Below are positions 25,467-34,908 of a DNA stretch of 57,348 bases, in pieces. Source of the DNA: SICU01 sp964408235 (GTDB lineage Archaea; Nanobdellota; Nanobdellia; Pacearchaeales; GW2011-AR1); NCBI GenBank assembly GCA_964408235.1, contig CAYOYN010000004.1:1-57348 (forward strand), given 5' to 3'. Position 1 is the stretch's first letter; each line of letters starts with the position of its first letter. The translations under genes were made by a program, and so were the position numbers. Under the pieces are notes generated by a model that saw nothing but the letters and a program-made list of their open reading frames with translations, had not been told where the DNA came from and did no database searches.

Positions 25467-27667
25467 TTTTCTTTTTTGTAGTTAGGGTCTGGTTTCCAAT
25501 TAGGGTTAAACTCAAATTCCCACGGGCGTTTACCCTTTCTTAAACTTACTAATATTGGAAGGTTGTTCTCTGATTTTTTATCCGTCTTTTTTATCATTCC
25601 GGGTGGAAGCGGATAAACAGCATTACAATTTGGATAGTTTGAACATCCTACAAAAGATTTCATACTTTTCTTTGAGAAACGGATTTGAAGATTTCCTACA
25701 TTGCATTTAGGACAAGGCATTATTGTGCTTTGCTCTTTCTGATGTTCTCTTAGGTCTTTCACACCAGAAAGAATTTGATTCCCTATCGAAATTTCATGGG
25801 CCTTGAATTCTTTTGATATATCAGTTATTAATCTTTCAACTTGAGAAATTGTTTTATCTTCTTTTTCTTGCCATCCTTGTTTTGAATCTAGAATTTCTTC
25901 TGTTTTCTCTTCTACATCGCGAGTTAAATTTTCATCGATTATTATTGGAGAATATTTTTCTAGTGCTTCTATCAATTTCATTCCTAAAGGAGTTGCTTGG
26001 ATGCTTTTACCATCTAAGTACCCCCTATCAAAAAGAGTGTCTACGATCGCTGAACGGGTTGCTTTAGTTCCTAAGTTCTTTTTTTCTAGTAATGTAATTA
26101 ATGATGCAGGAGTATATCTTTTAGGAGGCTGAGTTTCTTTTTCTTCGAAAGTAATTTTATTTATCTCTACTTTTCCTTGGATTGTTGGAATTTGTTCTTC
26201 CTCTAAATTTGCAGGATAAACTTGGGTCCAACCTTTATCTATTATAGACATTCCATTTTTAGTGAACTTTTTTTCATTGTCTGAAATTAATTGAATTCTT
26301 TTAGTCACTACTTTTGCATCTGGAGCAAAACAGCTCAAAAATCTTTTTACGATTAGCAAGTATAATTTTTCTTCTTCTTCATTTAGTTTTTTGAATTCTC
26401 CTGTTGGATATATTGAAGGGTGTGCTGGGTCTGATTTTTCCCCTTCAACTGGATTTTCTCTTATTGCTAGTTTCGTTTCTGGAAAAACTTTTGATAGTTT
26501 TGAGATGATTTTTTTTGGTTCTATTTCTTTAGGTATTTTTTGAGATGAAGTTCTTGGATACGAAATTATCCCGTCCAAATATAATGACTGTGCTAACTGT
26601 AATGTCCTAGATGGAGAAATTCTAAGGTTCGCATATGCTTCTCTTTGTAGGGTTGTTAAATCAAAAGGATGAGGCGGAGGATAATTTTCTTCTTTTTCAG
26701 TCGTTTCTGCCAAACCAGATTTAATCTCTTTGAAATCTTCTAATTCATCTTTATTAAAAATGTCTTTTACATGTTTTAATTTGGTGTTTCTTACATCAGC
26801 AAAAACTTGCCAATATGGTTGAGATTTGAAATTTTCTATTTCTTTGTCTCTATCTACTATTATTTTTAGGGCAGGGCCTTGGACTCTTCCAATTGAAAGT
26901 AGTTTGAAAGAACCAGCCATTTTAATTGCAGACATTAAAGCTCTTGATAAATTAATTCCGTATAACCAATCGATTTTGTGTCTTGTTTCTCCAGCGTATG
27001 CTTGGCCCCAGTCTAGTGTTTTCATAGGATTTTCGTACGACTTTTCTAGTTCTGGTTTTGTTAATGTGGAATATTTCATTCTTTTGGCATCGTTTTGTCC
27101 AATAATAAAACGAAGAACGTTCCAACCGATTAATTCTCCTTCTACATCATAGTCTGTCGCAATTATTACTTCTTTTGCTCGCCTACCTAGTTTCTTTAGA
27201 AGCATGTAATAGCCTTTAGTAAATCCGGCTGATTTACTTTCGTAGGAAGGGATCCAATCTAATTTGAATATTGGCCATCCTTTTTGGCCTTGTGCATAAG
27301 TTAGATTGAATAAATGGCCTACTGCCGATGCAACTACTATTTTTTTGTTATTTCTAGCTAACTCATAATAAGAAATATTTCCTTCAGAGTATTTTTTTGC
27401 ATCTCCTAATGCTGATGCAATTTTTAGTGCAGCCTGAGGTTTTTCCGTAATTATTAAAGTAATATCTTTATTTGGAGATTCTATTTTTGGAGAAGCTTTT
27501 GGTTTAGTTGCTCTAGCTTTCTTTTCTTTTGCTATTACTGGGGGCTTTTCTTTGAAATTGCCTGGTCTTTCTATTTTTGTTAATTCCTTAGTGGATGGTT
27601 TTTGTTTGACCTGTTTCTCTATGGTTATTTTTGCTTCTGTCGGAGTAAGAAATGCTTCTACAGCCAT
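25463..27667 (-). CDS. topA: DNA topoisomerase I (type IA)
   Basis: Relaxes supercoils by single-strand passage. 734 residues. Residues 1-72 are a Lys/Pro/Glu-rich extension before the Toprim domain, which starts ITLIITEKPQAALKIA, where family proteins usually begin. ATDYDVEGELIG is the Toprim metal site and ISYPRTSSQKIP contains the active tyrosine. A C-terminal four-Cys zinc finger is present (CPKCNVGN ... CSNYPNC). The ATG is about 23 bases after a TATA (27683-27692). Confidence 0.95.
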   Translation of the reverse strand: MAVEAFLTPTEAKITIEKQVKQKPSTKELTKIERPGNFKEKPPVIAKEKKARATKPKASPKIESPNKDITLIITEKPQAALKIASALGDAKKYSEGNISYYELARNNKKIVVASAVGHLFNLTYAQGQKGWPIFKLDWIPSYESKSAGFTKGYYMLLKKLGRRAKEVIIATDYDVEGELIGWNVLRFIIGQNDAKRMKYSTLTKPELEKSYENPMKTLDWGQAYAGETRHKIDWLYGINLSRALMSAIKMAGSFKLLSIGRVQGPALKIIVDRDKEIENFKSQPYWQVFADVRNTKLKHVKDIFNKDELEDFKEIKSGLAETTEKEENYPPPHPFDLTTLQREAYANLRISPSRTLQLAQSLYLDGIISYPRTSSQKIPKEIEPKKIISKLSKVFPETKLAIRENPVEGEKSDPAHPSIYPTGEFKKLNEEEEKLYLLIVKRFLSCFAPDAKVVTKRIQLISDNEKKFTKNGMSIIDKGWTQVYPANLEEEQIPTIQGKVEINKITFEEKETQPPKRYTPASLITLLEKKNLGTKATRSAIVDTLFDRGYLDGKSIQATPLGMKLIEALEKYSPIIIDENLTRDVEEKTEEILDSKQGWQEKEDKTISQVERLITDISKEFKAHEISIGNQILSGVKDLREHQKEQSTIMPCPKCNVGNLQIRFSKKSMKSFVGCSNYPNCNAVYPLPPGMIKKTDKKSENNLPILVSLRKGKRPWEFEFNPNWKPDPNYKKEN

Positions 27668-27682
27668 ACAAAATTCTAAAGA

Positions 27683-27692
27683 TAACGGTATA
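27683..27692 (-). promoter_or_regulatory. TATA box for topA
   Basis: A TATATAAC-type sequence (plus-strand GGTATATAAC) is centred about 21-25 bp before the topA ATG, consistent with a leaderless message. Confidence 0.5.
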
Positions 27693-27791
27693 TAACTATT
27701 TGTGGGTTTTAGCCACTATGCAATAAATAAGTTACTTTATGGATATAATTGGTTTTAGATAAACATATAAACTTTGAATTGCTCTATAATT

Positions 27792-28166
27792 GTGTCCACC
27801 GATAGAAATACCGATGGTTTGCAAGATAATCTTGCAAAATCTTTTGTTAGAGATTTTTTGAGGCCTTACTTAAGGGAGACTCCAGATACTCGGTTCTTTT
27901 TATTTGAGTCTAGGGGAAGGCATTATGCTTCTGCAGTAAAAAGGGTAGCACAGGCTGAAGTTGAAAATCTTGTTTTAGTTAGTTTTAGGCCACTTTCAGA
28001 AAGACAGTACCATCAATTAGCTAGAGTTTATGGAGATTCATTTATTCGTGTAGAACCTATTCTTGAATTTGCTAATTCTCAAGAATTAAGTGCTAATCTG
28101 CAGTCTGGAATTTTAGGCCCATTAACAAAAGAACAAAGAGAATATCTTTCCAAAAAAACATTTTGA
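27792..28166 (+). CDS. hypothetical protein, GTG start
   Basis: Not recognised. About 124 residues, soluble alpha/beta, with Arg-rich helices (SFVRDFLRPYLRET). I place the start at the GTG at 27792 because TATA ACATATAAAC lies at 27762-27771, so transcription should begin near there; a TTG at 27774 is possible. It is divergent from topA. Confidence 0.5.
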   Translation: MSTDRNTDGLQDNLAKSFVRDFLRPYLRETPDTRFFLFESRGRHYASAVKRVAQAEVENLVLVSFRPLSERQYHQLARVYGDSFIRVEPILEFANSQELSANLQSGILGPLTKEQREYLSKKTF

Positions 28167-28201
28167 ATAGGCTTTAAAACCCTCTTTTGTCTAGCTTTAT
28201 T

Positions 28202-29164
28202 ATGGCTAAACCTGAAATGAAACCTTTGTTTGAGGAAAGAATGAAAAAATTGCTCACTGATGAAAGTGACTTTCTGAAATATAAGGAAATAGTACATACT
28301 AAACCTCTGAACTATATACGGTGTAATACTTTGAAGATAAGTAGCGATGATTTGTTTTCTAGATTAAATAAAAGATGGAAAGTTGTTCGTCCATTCAAAG
28401 AACATCCTGAAATAATGTTGATTGATCAGGCTTTAGGACCTGGAGAACTTGGTAACGCTTTAGAACATTTACTTGGTTATTATTATATTCAAGAAGTTTG
28501 TAGTATGATGAGCGTTATTGCCTTGGATCCTAAACCTGGTGAGCGTGTACTTGATGTTTGTGCTTCTCCTGGAAGTAAGACTACTCAGATGGCTGCTAAA
28601 ATGGAAAATAAAGGAACTTTAATTGCGAATGATGTTAAGCTTGATAGGCTTAGAATACTTGCAGCTAATCTTGAACGTTGCGGGGTAATGAATTCAGTTA
28701 TTGTTAGAAATGATGGTGTAGGGTTATGCGATCGATTGAGTCGTGAAGAATTTAAGTTTGATAAAATATTACTCGATGCTCCCTGTTCTGGAGAGGGAAC
28801 TTTACGTAGTAGTGCTAAGGCATTTTTGATGTGGAATATCAAAGTAGTTGACAAGCTTTCTCGCGAACAAAAGAAATTGATTGCTAATGCTATTAAGTGT
28901 TTGAAAGTTGGAGGAACTTTAGTTTATTCTACTTGTACTCATTCTCCTGAAGAAAATGAAGAAATTGTAGATTTTGCTTTGAAGAATTTTCCCGTATCTG
29001 TTGAAAAAGTACATTTGCCTCTTAAGTGTAGGGTTGGAGTCACTTCATGGGAAGGTGCTGAATATTCTAAGGAAATGTCTAAGACTTGTAGGATTTACCC
29101 TCAAGATAACAATAGCGAAGGTTTTTTTGTTTCAAAAATTAAATTGCTTGAGGAAATAAAATGA
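28202..29164 (+). CDS. RNA 5-methylcytosine methyltransferase (NOL1/NOP2/Sun family)
   Basis: 321 residues. The SAM-binding motif I is DVCASPGSKTTQMA; motif IV LLDAPCSGEGTLR carries the Pro-Cys, and motif VI YSTCTHSPEENE carries the nucleophilic Cys. The N-terminal 90 residues are the usual NSUN-type RNA-recognition segment. The C-terminal PUA-like domain found in many relatives is absent but is encoded two genes downstream. The target (tRNA or rRNA) cannot be told. The ATG at 28202 is used. Confidence 0.93.
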   Translation: MAKPEMKPLFEERMKKLLTDESDFLKYKEIVHTKPLNYIRCNTLKISSDDLFSRLNKRWKVVRPFKEHPEIMLIDQALGPGELGNALEHLLGYYYIQEVCSMMSVIALDPKPGERVLDVCASPGSKTTQMAAKMENKGTLIANDVKLDRLRILAANLERCGVMNSVIVRNDGVGLCDRLSREEFKFDKILLDAPCSGEGTLRSSAKAFLMWNIKVVDKLSREQKKLIANAIKCLKVGGTLVYSTCTHSPEENEEIVDFALKNFPVSVEKVHLPLKCRVGVTSWEGAEYSKEMSKTCRIYPQDNNSEGFFVSKIKLLEEIK

Positions 29165-29583
29165 TTCGTCGCTTTTTAGTTCACTTACTAGGAATTCAAT
29201 CAGCAGTTGCTGCTATAATTGTTAGGAATGGAAAAGTCTTACTTACTAGACGGTCTAATTTACTTGCTGAAGGCGGAAAATGGTGCTTGCCTGGTGGAGG
29301 GACTAATAAATGGGAAAAATCAATTGATGCTTGCAAACGTGAAGTTATGGAAGAAGTTGGACTTAAAGCAACAAGCGCTAAGTTGCTTTTTGTACATGAG
29401 GAGATTGTTAGAAGACTTGGGTTACATGCAAATGTTTTTGTGTATGAAATTAAATCTCTTGGAGAGGTTAAGACTAATTGGGAAGTAACTGAGATGGGCT
29501 GGTTTTCTAAGGCACAAATTTCAAAGATGAACCTTGCTTTTACTCATAAAGATATTTTGAATAAGTATTGGGGTGGAAGATGA
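29161..29583 (+). CDS. Nudix hydrolase
   Basis: 140 residues. The Nudix box is complete (G-x5-E-x7-R-E-U-x-E-E-x-G-U, seen as GGTNKWEKSIDACKREVMEE and then VGL), so it should be active on a nucleoside diphosphate-linked substrate. It overlaps the methyltransferase stop by four bases and the PUA gene start by four. The Nudix box begins near residue 46. Its link to RNA methylation is not obvious. Confidence 0.9.
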   Translation: MIRRFLVHLLGIQSAVAAIIVRNGKVLLTRRSNLLAEGGKWCLPGGGTNKWEKSIDACKREVMEEVGLKATSAKLLFVHEEIVRRLGLHANVFVYEIKSLGEVKTNWEVTEMGWFSKAQISKMNLAFTHKDILNKYWGGR

Positions 29584-30035
29584 AAGCTGAATTTTATAAT
29601 AGTAAACAAAGAAAGGAATTACTTGAGAAACTCAATGGAATGTTTGGCATAAAAGACATTCCTAAAACCCTTTTTGAAACTGGTAGGGAAAAGGTTAGAG
29701 GCTTTAGCGGAGATTTGACAATTGATGAGCTTTACGCACTTGATAGGCTGACTAATATAGAATTTATGGGGCTTTATTTGTTTAAAGAAGAAATGGGGCA
29801 CCTTCGTTTTGGTTTTGATGGAACTATATTATTCAAAGATCAAATTGTAAAGAATGTTGTAGAAATAACTAAAGAACAGCTTGAAAAATGGATGACTGGA
29901 AATAATCTAGATATTGCTCTTGAACGTGGAATGTGGATTGTTAAACATGAAGGAGATGTATTTGGTTGTGGATTATCAGACACAAAACATTTAATTAACT
30001 TTGTTCCAAAAGAAAGAAGGATTAGGAGAAGTTAA
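29580..30035 (+). CDS. PUA-like RNA-binding protein, partner of the m5C methylase
   Basis: 151 residues. The C-terminal part GCGLSDTKHLINFVPKERRI matches the PUA-like end of NOL1/NOP2/fmu ribosome-biogenesis proteins, which in many organisms is fused to the m5C methyltransferase. Here it is separate, in the same operon, so it probably gives the methylase its RNA grip. It starts at the ATG overlapping the Nudix stop (ATGA), preceded by a GGGGTGG ribosome-binding stretch. Confidence 0.72.
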   Translation: MKAEFYNSKQRKELLEKLNGMFGIKDIPKTLFETGREKVRGFSGDLTIDELYALDRLTNIEFMGLYLFKEEMGHLRFGFDGTILFKDQIVKNVVEITKEQLEKWMTGNNLDIALERGMWIVKHEGDVFGCGLSDTKHLINFVPKERRIRRS

Positions 30036-30059
30036 ATATTAGGCAGTATTTTGTTTTCT

Positions 30060-30260
30060 ATGGCGGATTATCGTAGAAAAAGAGCTGATTCATACAAAAA
30101 ACCTGAACCTGAAAATCAGAAATATCTTAATTTTACTCGTCGTGTGCAAGAAGATCTTCCACCTGTCGAAATGACTCCAGATGATCTTGAAGAAGTGGGG
30201 AGGCAATTAAAGAGAGCTTCTAGATTAACTGGCGAGAGGCTTAGCCAAAGAATTGGTTAA
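30060..30260 (+). CDS. hypothetical protein, 66 residues
   Basis: Not recognised. Highly charged, soluble, mostly helical (MADYRRKRADSYKKPEPENQ and a C-terminal helix LKRASRLTGERLSQRIG). It follows the PUA gene by 24 bases, so it may be the last gene of that operon. Confidence 0.45.
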   Translation: MADYRRKRADSYKKPEPENQKYLNFTRRVQEDLPPVEMTPDDLEEVGRQLKRASRLTGERLSQRIG

Positions 30261-30313
30261 TTATTATTTTATTTTGTAAGTATGTTTAAATAATAAGATT
30301 TATGGTTTTTATT

Positions 30314-30685
30314 ATGGGAATGGGCGGATCAACTGGTGGAGAAATAGCTCCTATTTATTTTAGAACTTCTAAACCTGCTAATCGTTTTTCTTTGGAAATG
30401 ATTGGTGAAAAATTAGCTCTTTTAGCTAATGAGTCCTCTGGAGACTCTGCAAGGAAGCTTCAGACTGAACAAAACACTCGACATCCTGGACATGTTGCTA
30501 TGACTTATAGAGAGGGTGCATTGGAAATAAAATTAGCTTATTGTCTTAGAGATAGTATTCCAGAGGTAGTTTATTTGATATATGCAAAAGGTTTACCTAG
30601 TAACTATAAAAGATTAGGTGATTTGGCTACTCAATTAGGAATTTTGCCTACCGAAAAAGGCACTATTAGATTTGGTAGTAGTTAA
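30314..30685 (+). CDS. hypothetical protein, 123 residues
   Basis: Not recognised. A soluble alpha/beta protein with a glycine-rich start (MGMGGSTGGEIAPIYFRTS) and a basic N-terminal half. TATA-like TTTAAATAATA lies at 30284-30294. The ATG at 30314 is chosen for its distance from this box; an earlier in-frame ATG at 30302 also exists. Confidence 0.5.
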   Translation: MGMGGSTGGEIAPIYFRTSKPANRFSLEMIGEKLALLANESSGDSARKLQTEQNTRHPGHVAMTYREGALEIKLAYCLRDSIPEVVYLIYAKGLPSNYKRLGDLATQLGILPTEKGTIRFGSS

Positions 30686-30715
30686 TTCTATAAAGGAAGA
30701 TTTTTACTTTATTTT

Positions 30716-31609
30716 ATGGAAAAGTCTGTAGTTGATAAAATAATCAAGGCTGGTAAAATCGCTCAAGAATTACGCAGATATGCTAGAAGCATTGTTGTAA
30801 AGGGTAAAAGTTTATTTGAAATTGCAACTTTGATAGATGATAAGATCAATCACTTAGGAGCCAAACCTGCATTTCCAGTTAACTTAAGTATAAATGAAGT
30901 TGCAGCTCACTATACTCCATCTCATGGAGATGAAGGCGTTGCTCACGGTTTAATTAAGGTGGATATTGGAATTTCAGTTGATGGGTACATTGCAGATACT
31001 GCTTTTTCTGTTGATTTGGAAAATGATCCTACGAATAAAAAATTAATTGAAGCAGCTGAAGATGCAGTTAGTGTTTCTGTTAGTGAGTTTTCTTTGGGCA
31101 AAAAATTAACTGATATTGGCGGAAAGATAAGTGAAGCAATTTCTAAAAAAGGTTTTACTTCTATTGCTAATTTATCAGGACATAGTATTGAAAGATTTGT
31201 AGTTCATGCTGGCTGGACTGTTCCTAATTATGATTCTGGACAAACGGATACTCTTGAGGAGGGTTTGTATGCTACGGAACCATTTGCAACTAATGGAAAT
31301 GGTAGAGTTCGTGATGGAAAAGGAAGCGGAATATTTAGAATAGATGGAGAGGGGGCTATTCGTGATCGTTTTGCTCGCGAGGTTTTGAATTGGATTGCTG
31401 ATGAGTATAAGACCTTACCTTTTGCTTCTAGATGGGTGTATAAGAAATTTGGTGCTAGAGGAATGTTAGCAATGAAACAACTTGAAGCTGCTGGTATTTT
31501 GTATCAATATCCTCAATTGATTGAAGTTTCTGGAGGCAAAGTTGCTCAAGCAGAGCATACTGTTTTGCTTTTAGAGAATGGTGAGAAGTATATCACAACT
31601 AGAGAATAA
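30716..31609 (+). CDS. map: methionine aminopeptidase, type II
   Basis: Removes initiator methionine from nascent proteins. 297 residues, the archaeal type II length. The metal-site residues lie in HYTPSHGD, DIGISVDGYIADTA, the His of HAGWTVPN, TEPFATNG and AEHTVLLL at the end. The type II helical insertion follows near 175-250. It may act with eL15 and the other translation genes, but it has its own short intergenic space. Confidence 0.95.
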   Translation: MEKSVVDKIIKAGKIAQELRRYARSIVVKGKSLFEIATLIDDKINHLGAKPAFPVNLSINEVAAHYTPSHGDEGVAHGLIKVDIGISVDGYIADTAFSVDLENDPTNKKLIEAAEDAVSVSVSEFSLGKKLTDIGGKISEAISKKGFTSIANLSGHSIERFVVHAGWTVPNYDSGQTDTLEEGLYATEPFATNGNGRVRDGKGSGIFRIDGEGAIRDRFAREVLNWIADEYKTLPFASRWVYKKFGARGMLAMKQLEAAGILYQYPQLIEVSGGKVAQAEHTVLLLENGEKYITTRE

Positions 31610-31623
31610 AATTAAAATAAAAA

Positions 31624-33990
31624 TTAATTAGCGTAGATTGGACCTAGATCTAGGCCTCCGATTTTTGCTTTCTTAAGATAGTTTTCTTCAATCTTCTTAT
31701 AACGCTTTGCCGTATCTTCTGAGACTGAAGGTTTTACCTTTATTAGAGCTTCATCAAAATCAGCTAAGACTATTGTTTTTGCATTAATGTTCTTTCTTAA
31801 TGCAATTATTGCAGCTTCTCTGACAAAGTTTTCAATATCTGCTCCAACAAATCCTTCTGTCTTCTTTACTAAATATTGGATTAGTTTATCTTTTTCAGAC
31901 ATTGTAGTTAAATTCAATTTAGTATCTTTTACAAGATAGTTTTCAATTTCTTTAATTTCCTTTTCTGTAGGGAATATAGGCATTGGTTTTGTATGTATCT
32001 GCAATATTTTTTCTCTTCCCTTTTCAGTTGGAATATCTACAAGCAATATTCTATCAAACCTTCCAGGACGCATTAATGCACTGTCAAGCATGTCTGGACG
32101 GTTAGTTGCTCCAATAACTACTACGTTTTTTAGATCTTCAATTCCATCCATTTCTGAAAGCATTTGGTTTAATACGCGTTCAGTAACTTTTGAACCCATT
32201 TCCATTCCACGTTTTCCTGCTAATGCATCTATTTCATCAAAGAAGATTACGCAAGGAGAAACTTGTCTAGCGCGTTCAAAGACTTTTCTGACTCCTTCTT
32301 CCGATTTTCCCACCCACATCGATAATAATGAAGGTCCTTTGATATTGATGAAGTTAGCTTCGCTTTCTTTTGCTACTGCTTTTGCTAGTAATGTTTTACC
32401 TGTTCCTGGTGGGCCATAAAGTAGGATTCCCTTTGGAGCAGATATTCCCATTCTTTCAAAACTTTCTTTATGCTTAAGTGGCCATTCAACTGCTTCTTTC
32501 AATTCTTGTTTGATATTATCTAGGCCTCCAACTTCTTCCCAAGATACATTTGGAACTTCAACTAAAACTTCACGCATTGCAGAAGGTCTTACAACTTTCA
32601 AAGCACTATCAAAATCTTCTTTACCAATAATCATTTTTTCTAATGCTTCTTGTGGAATTTCCTTATCTTCATCTAAGTTTAAATCCGGTAATGCTTTTCT
32701 AAGTACGGCCATAGCTGCTTCTTTGGCTAGAGATTCTAAATCTGCTCCTACAAACCCGTGAGTTTTTGAGGCTAATTCTTCTAAGTTAACATCTTTCTTT
32801 AATGGCATTGCACGAGTATGGATTTTAAGAATGTTTAATCTGCCTTTTTTATCAGGTACTGAAATTTCTAATTCTCTATCGAATCTTCCAGGACGTCTTA
32901 GTGCAGGATCAATAGAATTAATTCTGTTAGTTGCTCCAATAACTATAACTTTTCCACGAGCATTTAGACCATCCATCATTGTAAGTAATTGAGATACTAC
33001 TCTTCTTTCTACTTCTCCTTGAGTTTCTTCTCTCTTTGGAGCTATTGCATCTATTTCATCTACGAAAATAATTGATGGAGCATTCTTTTCTGCATCTTCG
33101 AAAATATCTCTTATCTTTTTTTCAGATTCACCATAGAATTTAGACATTATTTCTGGACCGTTTAATAATATAAAATTAGCTTCTGATTCTGTAGCTACCG
33201 CTTTAGCTAGTAATGTTTTACCTGTTCCTGGAGGCCCATGAAGTAAAACTCCTTTTGGAGGTTCTATTCCTAATCTGTCGAATACTTCAGGATGTTTCAA
33301 AGGAAGTTCAACCATTTCTCTTATTTTTCTTATTTCTTCAGTTAATCCTCCAATATCTTCATAAGTTACTTCTGGTATTGTTTCTTCTTCTACATTAGTT
33401 GCTTTAGGGTGGATAACTAATTCAGTATCTTCTGTAATTATTACTGCTTGATTAGGAGTTGTAGAAATTATTTTGAATCTTATATTCTGGAAGCCCATTC
33501 CGCCTAAGCCACGAGAAAACAAATCCTGTAAATCTTCGAATGCTTCTTGCATATCTTGCATAAGGTCGCGTCTTCTTTGAGCCCCGCCTAATGAAACTAG
33601 ATCTCCTTTTTGCACTGCTCTACCTAACAATCCTGATTTGAATGCTTCTGGTTCTCCTTGAACCATTATGCCAGCTTGAGCCGGAGCTATAGTTACTTTT
33701 TTTGCTGGTTTGATTTGGGCTTTTTTTATTGAAACCTTTTCACCAATACCAGTTTTAGCATTCTTTCTTGTTAAACCATCTATTCTAATTATACCCTCCC
33801 CTATATCTGCAGGATATGATCTGTCTACTATCGCAACTGTCTCACGTTCTCCTTGAATTGATACTATGTCTCCTCTGTTAAGGCCTAAAACGCGCATTAC
33901 TTCAGTATCTATTCTAGCAATTCCTTTATATGCGTCATCTTGCAAAGCCTCAAGGACTTTTAATTTGATTAATTTAGGTGCTTCAGCCAT
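31624..33990 (-). CDS. cdc48: CDC48/VCP-type AAA+ ATPase
   Basis: Unfoldase of 788 residues, a hexamer in the cytoplasm. The N domain (1-185) has the double-psi barrel and beta-clam. Two AAA modules follow, each with Walker A GPPGTGKT, Walker B FVDEIDAIAPKR / FFDEIDALAGKR and an arginine-finger region GATNRxxxxDxAL. A short C-terminal tail follows. The ATG overlaps the stop of the upstream zinc/AbrB-like gene (TAATG) with GGAGG ten bases before it, so its translation is coupled. Confidence 0.97.
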   Translation of the reverse strand: MAEAPKLIKLKVLEALQDDAYKGIARIDTEVMRVLGLNRGDIVSIQGERETVAIVDRSYPADIGEGIIRIDGLTRKNAKTGIGEKVSIKKAQIKPAKKVTIAPAQAGIMVQGEPEAFKSGLLGRAVQKGDLVSLGGAQRRRDLMQDMQEAFEDLQDLFSRGLGGMGFQNIRFKIISTTPNQAVIITEDTELVIHPKATNVEEETIPEVTYEDIGGLTEEIRKIREMVELPLKHPEVFDRLGIEPPKGVLLHGPPGTGKTLLAKAVATESEANFILLNGPEIMSKFYGESEKKIRDIFEDAEKNAPSIIFVDEIDAIAPKREETQGEVERRVVSQLLTMMDGLNARGKVIVIGATNRINSIDPALRRPGRFDRELEISVPDKKGRLNILKIHTRAMPLKKDVNLEELASKTHGFVGADLESLAKEAAMAVLRKALPDLNLDEDKEIPQEALEKMIIGKEDFDSALKVVRPSAMREVLVEVPNVSWEEVGGLDNIKQELKEAVEWPLKHKESFERMGISAPKGILLYGPPGTGKTLLAKAVAKESEANFINIKGPSLLSMWVGKSEEGVRKVFERARQVSPCVIFFDEIDALAGKRGMEMGSKVTERVLNQMLSEMDGIEDLKNVVVIGATNRPDMLDSALMRPGRFDRILLVDIPTEKGREKILQIHTKPMPIFPTEKEIKEIENYLVKDTKLNLTTMSEKDKLIQYLVKKTEGFVGADIENFVREAAIIALRKNINAKTIVLADFDEALIKVKPSVSEDTAKRYKKIEENYLKKAKIGGLDLGPIYAN

Positions 33991-34343
33991 TACCAATTGT
34001 CCTCCCTAGTGTGAAATCTTAAACTTAACTTATTCATATCTTCAAAACAAAGTCTTACCATATCATCCATCATCTTTTCTTGATGGTTCATAAATTCTAC
34101 TATTTCTTTAGGTATGCTTATAGCATGAGAATTTCCAATAACTCTTAGTTTAACGTTATAGGTTTTATCTTTTAAGTTATTGAAATTTTGCATGCTGTTT
34201 AAATCTGCTGGGTGAATTATTGTTTGATTGCAATTTTTACATATTACGGCTCTTAATTCTAAGCCGTTTTTGTTAACTATGGTCTTCTCCATCTTTTTAT
34301 TGCATCCATTGCATAATATTGTGTTGTTAAATATGTCTGTCAT
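33990..34343 (-). CDS. zinc ribbon plus AbrB-like DNA-binding protein
   Basis: 117 residues. CNGC and CKNC knuckles form a zinc ribbon (about 11-37). A linker is followed by YNVKLRVIGNSHAISIPKEI, the shape of an AbrB/SpoVT swapped-hairpin DNA-binding domain. It is read just ahead of cdc48 with overlapping codons, so it may regulate that operon, including itself. No such link is established. Confidence 0.65.
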   Translation of the reverse strand: MTDIFNNTILCNGCNKKMEKTIVNKNGLELRAVICKNCNQTIIHPADLNSMQNFNNLKDKTYNVKLRVIGNSHAISIPKEIVEFMNHQEKMMDDMVRLCFEDMNKLSLRFHTREDNW

Positions 34344-34415
34344 GTGTATCTTTTATGTATATACGGATAGGGATATACTATTTAAACTTTATTGTGTTTG
34401 TTTGCTAGATTAAGA

Positions 34416-34907
34416 TTAATTTCTCTTTTTTGCAACTTTAATCATTGCAGCTACCAATAAGAGTACTGCTAGTACTAATCCAGTTATTGCGATTATTGCA
34501 ACTGTGCTTGTAGAAGAAACTGATTTTATTACAAATGATTTTACTACTGCTAAATTCATTCCAACTGTTCCTGAACTTGTAACTGATGTTGCTGGGCTTA
34601 ATTGGATCTTTATTTCTGCTTCATTACAATCATTTGTAGTTTTAGTTATTATTTTTTTATAAGCTACATCTTTTCCTCCAAAGTCTACTGTTGTACCTTC
34701 AGGGAAAGATACGCATTCTTGACCTTGTTTAACTGTGATTATTGCTTGATCATTCTTATCTCCGAATGTAAATAATGTTAGCATATTTTCTATTTCTGTA
34801 TTTTTTTCTTGGTTTATTTCTCCAGGGAATCCTATTCCTAATGCTGCGCTTGTTAGACTAGAAAGTAATAATGCTGCTAAAATTGATGTTAATATTATTT
34901 TTTTCAT
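34416..34907 (-). CDS. secreted protein with C-terminal membrane anchor
   Basis: 163 residues. The signal peptide MKKIILTSILAALLLSSLTS is cut near SAALG. A beta-rich outer domain of about 100 residues with two cysteines (QGQECVS, TNDCNEAE) follows, then a transmembrane helix (about 133-156) and a basic KVAKKRN stop-transfer end. It probably sits on the cell surface. The gene upstream stops one base before its start codon, so the two are one unit. Confidence 0.62.
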   Translation of the reverse strand: MKKIILTSILAALLLSSLTSAALGIGFPGEINQEKNTEIENMLTLFTFGDKNDQAIITVKQGQECVSFPEGTTVDFGGKDVAYKKIITKTTNDCNEAEIKIQLSPATSVTSSGTVGMNLAVVKSFVIKSVSSTSTVAIIAITGLVLAVLLLVAAMIKVAKKRN

Positions 34908-34908
34908 T

